Of a DNA stretch of 37,990 nucleotides, positions 33,506 to 37,990 are shown piece by piece. Position 1 is the stretch's first letter. Each line of letters starts with the position of its first letter. Below the pieces are notes generated by a model. It did no database searches, was not told where the DNA came from, and saw only the letters and a list, made by a program, of their open reading frames with translations. The DNA comes from Acinetobacter bouvetii. GTDB lineage: Bacteria > Pseudomonadota > Gammaproteobacteria > Pseudomonadales > Moraxellaceae. The translations under genes and the position numbers were made by a program. Location of the stretch: assembly GCF_902753875.1 (NCBI RefSeq), contig NZ_CADDTS010000002.1:1-37990 (forward strand), read 5' to 3'.

Positions 33506-34780
33506 ATGTCAGATAGTCATATCCCACTTCCTGAACGACTTCGTCCTCGTGATTTATCAGAAATTATTGGTCAAGATCATCTGCTTGGTGCTGATGCACC
33601 CTTACGTCAAATGATTGATCAGGGACATTTACCCTCTATTATTTTTTGGGGTCCACCTGGGGTTGGGAAAACCACCATTGCTTTGCTTTTGGCTCAGGCG
33701 GTTGATCGTCCCTTTGTCAGTTTATCTGCCTTGAATACCGGGGTGAAAGAACTGCGCGAGGTGATTGCAGAAAGTGGTGATCTGCTGACACCTGTGGTGT
33801 TTATTGATGAAATTCATCGTTTTAACAAGTCGCAGCAAGACGCCTTATTGAATGCCGTTGAAAAAGGCAAAATTACCTTAATTGGCGCGACTACAGAAAA
33901 TCCATCTTTTGAAGTGAATAATGCGTTGTTGTCACGCTGTCAGGTCTATACCTTAAATGCACTGGATGATGATGCTATTCGGACTTTAGTGAATAAGGCT
34001 ATTCAGCAGGATGATTTTTTAAAAGAACGCTATATTCAAATTGAAGAATATGAAGCATTGCTGCAATTTGCCGCTGGTGATGCACGTAAAGCACTTAATT
34101 TATTAGATTTAATTGCCAGTACTTTTGACGCTGATATGGAAAATATCATCACCAATGCCATTGTGGTCAAGGTGGCTCAGCAGAATATTGCCCGTTATGA
34201 TAAGTCTGGCGAGCAGCATTATGATCTGGTTTCGGCATTTATTAAATCGATTCGCGGCAGTGATCCGGATGCGACTCTATACTGGATGGCACGGATGCTC
34301 AAAGGCGGGGAAGATCCAGTGTTTATTGCCCGTCGGATGCTGATTGCAGCTTCTGAAGATATTGGTAATTCCAATCCGAATGCCTTACTTTTGGCAGGTG
34401 AATGCTTCCGTTCAGTACAAGCGGTCGGTATGCCTGAATGCCGGATTATTTTGGGACAATGTGCGGTGTATTTGGCGACCAGTGCCAAAAGTAACAGTAC
34501 CTATCTGGCCATTAATAAGGCGCTGGATTTAGCGGAGAAAACTGCGAATTTGCCTGTCCCTTTACATTTACGTAATGCACCGACCAAGCTCATGAAAGAG
34601 CAGGGTTATGGTGTGGATTATTTGTACCCACACAATTATCCTGAACACTTTGTGTTGCAAGATTATTTGCCCCCTGAATTAAAAGGCACCCGGTTATATG
34701 AATCTGCCCGTAATAAACGTGAAGTAGAAGGGGAAAAATTACAGCAACGCCGTTGGCAGCAGCAACAACAGCAGCAATAG
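33506..34780 (+). CDS. rarA: Replication-associated recombination protein A (RarA/MgsA)
   Basis: A 424-residue AAA+ ATPase of the clamp-loader clade that acts at stalled replication forks. Seen: Walker A GPPGVGKT at 49-56, Walker [11 protein letters not shown] at about 97-106, sensor 1 [18 protein letters not shown] near 127-144, sensor 2 [12 protein letters not shown] around 190-202, and a C-terminal tetramerisation domain. The protein ends [12 protein letters not shown], a glutamine run coded by a CAG/CAA repeat, unusual but harmless looking. It is transcribed alone and ends in a terminator. Confidence 0.96.
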   Translation: MSDSHIPLPERLRPRDLSEIIGQDHLLGADAPLRQMIDQGHLPSIIFWGPPGVGKTTIALLLAQAVDRPFVSLSALNTGVKELREVIAESGDLLTPVVFIDEIHRFNKSQQDALLNAVEKGKITLIGATTENPSFEVNNALLSRCQVYTLNALDDDAIRTLVNKAIQQDDFLKERYIQIEEYEALLQFAAGDARKALNLLDLIASTFDADMENIITNAIVVKVAQQNIARYDKSGEQHYDLVSAFIKSIRGSDPDATLYWMARMLKGGEDPVFIARRMLIAASEDIGNSNPNALLLAGECFRSVQAVGMPECRIILGQCAVYLATSAKSNSTYLAINKALDLAEKTANLPVPLHLRNAPTKLMKEQGYGVDYLYPHNYPEHFVLQDYLPPELKGTRLYESARNKREVEGEKLQQRRWQQQQQQQ

Positions 34781-34795
34781 CACTAAAGATGATTC

Positions 34796-34817
34796 AAGAC
34801 GCTGCGGCGTCTTTTTT
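34796..34817 (+). terminator. Terminator of rarA
   Basis: Perfect 7-bp stem AAGACGC / GCGTCTT with loop TGCG, then six T, 16 bases after the rarA stop. Confidence 0.88.
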
Positions 34818-34845
34818 CATGCTTGGATTTTCAGATAAAAAACCT

Positions 34846-35048
34846 AAAAAAAGCCCAACTCAGGGTGAGTTGGGCTGAAAATAGGATGTCTTGAGGGAGA
34901 TAACATCCTAGAGGGTAAACTGGATTTTGGTTGGCAAGCAAGATGTTATAAGGCCATCTGCTCCAACATCTTGCTGCCTGGTATGTAACTATCTTAAGAT
35001 GATGAATGTAAAATGTAAAACCGATGATTTTTATGAGTAACATTTATT
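34846..35048 (-). ncRNA. Probable structured sRNA between rarA and purC, C-rich loops
   Basis: On the minus strand, a ~200-nt RNA with its own promoter and terminator. From 5' to 3': an unstructured A/U-rich leader, a hairpin at 34978-34933 with 14 pairs and one bulge (GGCA then GCAAGATGTT against AACATCTTGC), a hairpin at 34910-34882 with an 8-bp perfect stem TAGGATGT / ACATCCTA and loop TATCTCCCTCAAG, and a terminator at 34876-34852 with a perfect 10-bp stem, loop ACCCT and seven U. Three C-rich motifs (TACCCTCT, TCTCCCTC, CACCCT) lie in loops or linkers, where they could pair with Shine-Dalgarno sequences. No reading frame with a ribosome-binding site fits. I do not recognise it as 6S, tmRNA, SRP RNA or RNase P RNA. 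Confidence 0.65.
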
Positions 35049-35054
35049 TTGTCG

Positions 35055-35060
35055 ATTATA
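35055..35060 (-). promoter_or_regulatory. -10 box of the rarA-purC sRNA
   Basis: A perfect TATAAT hexamer on the minus strand, 7 bases before the proposed RNA 5' end and just after the purC terminator. The -35 region is weak (TTTATT at 17-base spacing). Confidence 0.5.
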
Positions 35061-35080
35061 GACTATGAGACTTTTAAAAT

Positions 35081-35109
35081 AAAAAACCGGACTCAAGGTC
35101 CGGTTTTTT
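35081..35109. terminator. Terminator of dapA-bamC-purC
   Basis: Perfect 12-bp arms AAAAAACCGGAC / GTCCGGTTTTTT with loop TCAAG, 17 bases after the purC stop; it would separate purC from the sRNA on the same strand. Confidence 0.93.
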
Positions 35110-35126
35110 GAAATTCGATGAACGAA

Positions 35127-35846
35127 TTAGATATCAGAAAGGTCGATACCTAAACGCGCAGCAACTTCTTCATAAGCTTCAACCACGCCGCCTAAGCCTT
35201 GACGGAAACGATCTTTATCAAGTTTTTTCTTGGTGTCTTTGTCCCATAGACGGCAGCCGTCTGGAGAGAATTCGTCACCAAGAACGATACGGTCGTGGAA
35301 TACACCAAATTCAAGTTTGAAGTCTACAAGTAACATGTTACCTGCATCGAACAAGCCTTTAAGCACATCATTCACTTTGTAAGTAAGTTCTTTCATTTGT
35401 GCCAATTGTTCAGCAGTCGCCCAACCTAAAGCAATTGCTTGAGATTCGTTGACCATTGGATCGCCAAGCGCATCATCTTTGAAGAACAATTCGAAAGTAG
35501 GTGGAACAAGCTCTTTACCTTCTTCAACACCCAGGCGACGGCATAAAGAACCTGCTGCATAGTTACGGATAACACATTCAACCGGAACCATTTTTAATTT
35601 TTTCACTAAAACTTCAGTTGGAGAAAGAAGTTTCTCGAAGTGAGTTTCAATGCCAGCAGCAGCCAATTTTTCCATGATGAAGGCGTTAAAACGGTTGTTC
35701 ACCTTGCCTTTACGATCCAGCTGTTCGATTTTTTCGCCGTTAAATGCAGAAGCATCGTCACGGAAGACTAGGATAAGGTGATCTGCACTGTCTGTTTCAT
35801 AAACAGATTTCGCTTTACCAGTATAGAGCAAGGTTTGTTTCAACAT
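35127..35846 (-). CDS. purC: SAICAR synthetase (phosphoribosylaminoimidazole-succinocarboxamide synthase)
   Basis: A 239-residue enzyme of de novo purine synthesis that joins CAIR and aspartate using ATP. Seen: [12 protein letters not shown] near 8-19 (the ATP glycine-rich loop), [11 protein letters not shown] near 30-40, [24 protein letters not shown] near 80-104, LVDFKLEFG around 172-180 and [11 protein letters not shown] near 192-202. Standard length for the short bacterial form. It closes the dapA-bamC-purC operon (36 bases after bamC), an arrangement also present in E. coli. A strong terminator follows. Confidence 0.97.
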   Translation of the reverse strand: MLKQTLLYTGKAKSVYETDSADHLILVFRDDASAFNGEKIEQLDRKGKVNNRFNAFIMEKLAAAGIETHFEKLLSPTEVLVKKLKMVPVECVIRNYAAGSLCRRLGVEEGKELVPPTFELFFKDDALGDPMVNESQAIALGWATAEQLAQMKELTYKVNDVLKGLFDAGNMLLVDFKLEFGVFHDRIVLGDEFSPDGCRLWDKDTKKKLDKDRFRQGLGGVVEAYEEVAARLGIDLSDI

Positions 35847-35882
35847 GGGGGAACCTTTTTCAAAAAAAAATGCCTAGTACGA

Positions 35883-36488
35883 CTAGGCTGGCCAATTTTG
35901 GTAAATCTGGGTTAATAGTTCTGCAGCTTTTTCTTTATCTGCAAAGCTATTATCGGCATTGAACACAGCGATGTTATTACTTGTGCCTACAGAGGTCAGT
36001 CTTAATACATAGACCTGCTGATCAATCTTAATAGTCACTTCGTAACGATTTTTACTTTGACCAACAATGGTATGGTTCAGGCTGCTGAGGGTCGCAAGTG
36101 TGTACTGCCAAATTGTAGCAGAATTTCCATCTATTTTGAGCAACGGATTTTGATTTCCATCACGAACCAGCTGTGGACGGCCGACATTTGTACTGTCGGC
36201 TTGAGTATCTTCGACCGGACTAGTCTGCGCTTTGTCTGGACGTGGTAAAGCAAAACGGTTACCACGTTTATTTTCAAGCTTAGGCGCATGCTCAATGGCA
36301 AGCGGGTCAATAGTTGGGGCAGGGTACAATGGCGTTGCAGGTCTAACCATTGAACCTTCAGGATATTTCAGAGGTTCAAGGGTTGTTGTCTCTTTATAGT
36401 CCAGTGAACCATTACTGATTCCCATTGAACTGCAACCCACTAAACTGAATGCTGAAAGTGCAAGGGTTAAACCAAAACGTAATTGCAT
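35883..36488 (-). CDS. bamC: BamC-like outer-membrane assembly lipoprotein, short form
   Basis: A 201-residue lipoprotein. The signal peptide ends LVGC, so Cys19 is lipidated. Next, SLDYKETTTLEPLKYPEGSM resembles the BamD-binding N-terminal arm of BamC. A Pro/Arg/Lys-rich linker follows (about 60-110), then a single globular domain (about 115-200) with LLKIDGNSATIWQYTLATLSSLN and a closing ADKEKAAELLTQIYQNW helix, fitting one helix-grip domain. E. coli BamC has about 344 residues and two such domains, so this looks like a reduced form. Position between dapA and purC supports the identity. The ATG at 36488 follows the dapA stop by 13 bases; an earlier start at 36563 would overlap dapA and lack a signal peptide at the N-terminus. 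Confidence 0.8.
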   Translation of the reverse strand: MQLRFGLTLALSAFSLVGCSSMGISNGSLDYKETTTLEPLKYPEGSMVRPATPLYPAPTIDPLAIEHAPKLENKRGNRFALPRPDKAQTSPVEDTQADSTNVGRPQLVRDGNQNPLLKIDGNSATIWQYTLATLSSLNHTIVGQSKNRYEVTIKIDQQVYVLRLTSVGTSNNIAVFNADNSFADKEKAAELLTQIYQNWPA

Positions 36489-36501
36489 AGTGTTGTGCTC
36501 T

Positions 36502-37401
36502 TTATTTAATGACACCCGAAGCGCTGAGTGCTTCACGCAACGGTGTGCGATATTGTTCTGCAAGAGGAGTTAATGGTAAGCGAATGCCGGTACCAATTAA
36601 GCCCATTTCATGAAGTGCCCATTTCACAGGAATTGGGTTTGATTCACAAAATAAAATATTGTGTAAATTTGCAACTTCATTATTTAAAGCTTCAGCGCGC
36701 TGTGCATCACCTGCAAGTGCAGCCGCACACATCAGGCTCATTTCTTTAGGAGCGACATTGGCAGTCACAGAAATGTTGCCTTTAGCACCAAAACCCATCA
36801 ACTGGTATGCAGTTGCATCATCACCAGAATAAACTGTCATTTCTTTACCGTTGAGGCCTTCAATCAGTTCTTTGCCACGTGCTACGTCGCCAGTTGCATC
36901 TTTAATACCGACAATTTGCGGAATGTCAGCCAGGCGGATTACGGTTTCATTGAGCATGTCTACGCCAGTACGGCCTGGAACGTTATACAGGATTTGTGGC
37001 AAATCAACGGCTTCAGCAATAGCTTTATAGTGCTGATATAAACCTTCTTGTGTAGGTTTGTTGTAATAAGGTGTGACCAATAGGGCAGCATCGGCGCCCA
37101 GCTCTTTGGCTTCTTTGGTCAGTTCAATCGCTTCGTGAGTAGAATTAGCGCCTGTACCCGCAATGATTGGAATACGTTTGTTGGCCACACGAATGATTTC
37201 TTTAATCACTTGGGTATGTTCAGCCATACTTAAAGTGGATGCTTCACCTGTAGTACCTACAGCAACAATACTGTTTGTGCCTTGTGCTACATGCCACTCA
37301 ACGAGCTTTTCTAGACCCTTCCAATCTACGCTGCCATCTTCAAACATCGGGGTGACGATTGCGACAATTGAACCTTGAATGATCTGTGCTTGCTGAGTCA
37401 T
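36502..37401 (-). CDS. dapA: 4-hydroxy-tetrahydrodipicolinate synthase
   Basis: A 299-residue TIM-barrel aldolase that condenses pyruvate and aspartate semialdehyde, the first committed step to lysine and meso-diaminopimelate for the cell wall. Seen: GTTGE at 49-53 (Thr50, Thr51), PYYNKPTQEGLYQHY with Tyr112 of the catalytic triad, YNVPGRTGVDM with Tyr139 and Arg144, and GIKDATGD with Schiff-base Lys167. It leads the dapA-bamC-purC operon. The ATG has no strong Shine-Dalgarno sequence (AGGAT lies 13 bases upstream). Confidence 0.97.
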   Translation of the reverse strand: MTQQAQIIQGSIVAIVTPMFEDGSVDWKGLEKLVEWHVAQGTNSIVAVGTTGEASTLSMAEHTQVIKEIIRVANKRIPIIAGTGANSTHEAIELTKEAKELGADAALLVTPYYNKPTQEGLYQHYKAIAEAVDLPQILYNVPGRTGVDMLNETVIRLADIPQIVGIKDATGDVARGKELIEGLNGKEMTVYSGDDATAYQLMGFGAKGNISVTANVAPKEMSLMCAAALAGDAQRAEALNNEVANLHNILFCESNPIPVKWALHEMGLIGTGIRLPLTPLAEQYRTPLREALSASGVIK

Positions 37402-37863
37402 TTTAAAAAAATATCCTATTTGCCCATCCGACTGAGGTAGAAAAACATATATTTGGATGGTTACGTATTTTGATTTGTAGCAAATTCAACACGATTGAGT
37501 GAAATTGAATAATGCTTATGCAAATTATGAACGAACAAGCGATGAAGAACAATATGCTTTAGTCAAACCACATAAAAACTTTATGAAAAGCAATTGAAAA
37601 ATCTATCAAACAAAAGCTAGGTAAATTTTTTTAAAGTCTATATGCAGAAATTTATATCAGTTCGAATTGATCAAGATCCTATTTTTTAACGAGGTAAAAA
37701 GATGACTGTGCTGTTAAAAAAGCTGTTTTAAGCCGCTAATTTGGGGAATTCCAAGTAAAAAAATCAGAATTTAAGATTTAATATGGATCAGCATAGACGT
37801 TAAAGCTCTATAAAATGAAAGATTAATTTATCAAAATGATCATTTAAAACTTTCAGAATAATT
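37402..37863. other. Intergenic stretch upstream of dapA, no gene supported
   Basis: About 460 AT-rich bases. It should contain the dapA promoter on the minus strand but no clear pair is visible. A 9-codon frame (37702-37731, MTVLLKKLF) preceded by GAGG is the only translation-like signal on the plus strand; with no plus-strand gene after it, I do not call it. The right end abuts the presumed insertion sequence. Confidence 0.45.
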
Positions 37864-37877
37864 AACCCGAATCCTGC

Positions 37878-37990
37878 TTAAGCTAATGATTTCATAATTT
37901 GAATTGTTGGCTTATTTCGATGGGTTAATTGGTATGCACATAAAGAAGCATAAATTCCACTTAGAAATCCATGAATACTACGAGCTTTAC
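37878..37990 (-). mobile_element. C-terminal end of a transposase, IS982-like (cut by window edge)
   Basis: The minus strand is open from the window edge to a TAA at 37878-37880 and encodes 36 residues starting KARSIHGFLSGIYASLCAY and continuing with RNKPTI. The pattern R-S-x3-F-x6-A-S-L-x-A-Y followed by K-P-[ST]-[IL] is how IS982-family transposases end, as I know them. Just past the stop, AACCCGAATCCTG at 37864-37876 starts in the ACCC style of IS982 terminal repeats and may be the element's end. Whether the element is intact cannot be seen here. The alternative is a different transposase family with a similar tail. Confidence 0.5.

Noticed and set aside
34831..35043. 70-codon minus-strand frame between rarA and purC
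   Set aside because: It runs through the terminator hairpin and has no ribosome-binding site; the hairpins and U tract favour a non-coding RNA.
37702..37731. 9-codon leader-like frame (MTVLLKKLF) with GAGG upstream
   Set aside because: No plus-strand gene follows that it could control, and such short frames arise by chance in AT-rich DNA.
1..37990. CRISPR arrays, prophage or toxin-antitoxin modules
   Set aside because: No regularly spaced repeats, phage structural genes or recognisable toxin-antitoxin pairs are visible.

Overview
The window looks like a chromosomal segment of an Acinetobacter-type gammaproteobacterium (family Moraxellaceae). This rests on the AT-rich base composition, the protein sequences throughout and gene orders such as dapA-bamC-purC, ribF-ileS-lspA-fkpB, ubiG-mupP-yciK and nadC/ampD-murJ. 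I see no phage, CRISPR array or large island. The only mobile-element trace is a transposase tail cut by the right edge.

Layout. Positions 1-150 hold the 3' end of a 5S rRNA and its terminator, so the window starts at the end of an rRNA operon. From 395 to 4122 there are a PQQ-type sugar dehydrogenase lipoprotein, a TauD/TfdA-like dioxygenase and a flavin reductase, with an unusual 0.9 kb non-coding stretch between the last two. From 4278 to 9199 lies the ribF-ileS-lspA-fkpB operon. From 9493 to 10750 there are a nucleosidase and a RutR-like regulator. From 11114 to 15924 lies a sulfonate uptake and desulfonation operon with two different binding proteins. From 16254 to 19203 there are argA, two RcnB-like periplasmic proteins and a 51-residue gene. 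From 19427 to 22414 come ubiG-mupP-yciK and dsbA. From 22493 to 25576 lies a DesT-type repressor divergent from a ferredoxin reductase/desaturase pair, with three operator-like palindromes. From 25751 to 30319 come rph, a small exported or membrane peptide, nadC, ampD, murJ and a DUF1328 peptide. From 30513 to 37401 come ycgN, a GGDEF/EAL protein, rarA, a probable sRNA, and dapA-bamC-purC.

Main discovery. Between 2855 and 3562, on the minus strand, there are two paralogous, non-identical copies of a roughly 135-nt RNA. Each has four hairpins presenting (A)CAGGA in the loop, and the last hairpin is the intrinsic terminator. Each copy is preceded, at exactly the same distance from an identical TATATT -10 box, by an 18-bp palindrome one base away from the GacA activating site TGTAAG-N6-CTTACA. 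Base changes between the copies keep the stems. Together these features describe a tandem pair of GacA-activated, CsrA/RsmA-sequestering RNAs (CsrB/RsmX/Y/Z type). A second probable RNA of about 200 nt with C-rich loops lies between rarA and purC.

How the genes work together. Peptidoglycan turnover is represented by ampD, mupP and murJ. Envelope biogenesis is represented by lspA, bamC, dsbA and dapA. Sulfur scavenging is represented by the ssu genes. Membrane-lipid unsaturation is represented by the des genes under DesT control. Most of the segment is conserved core genome; the novelty is concentrated in the non-coding RNAs.
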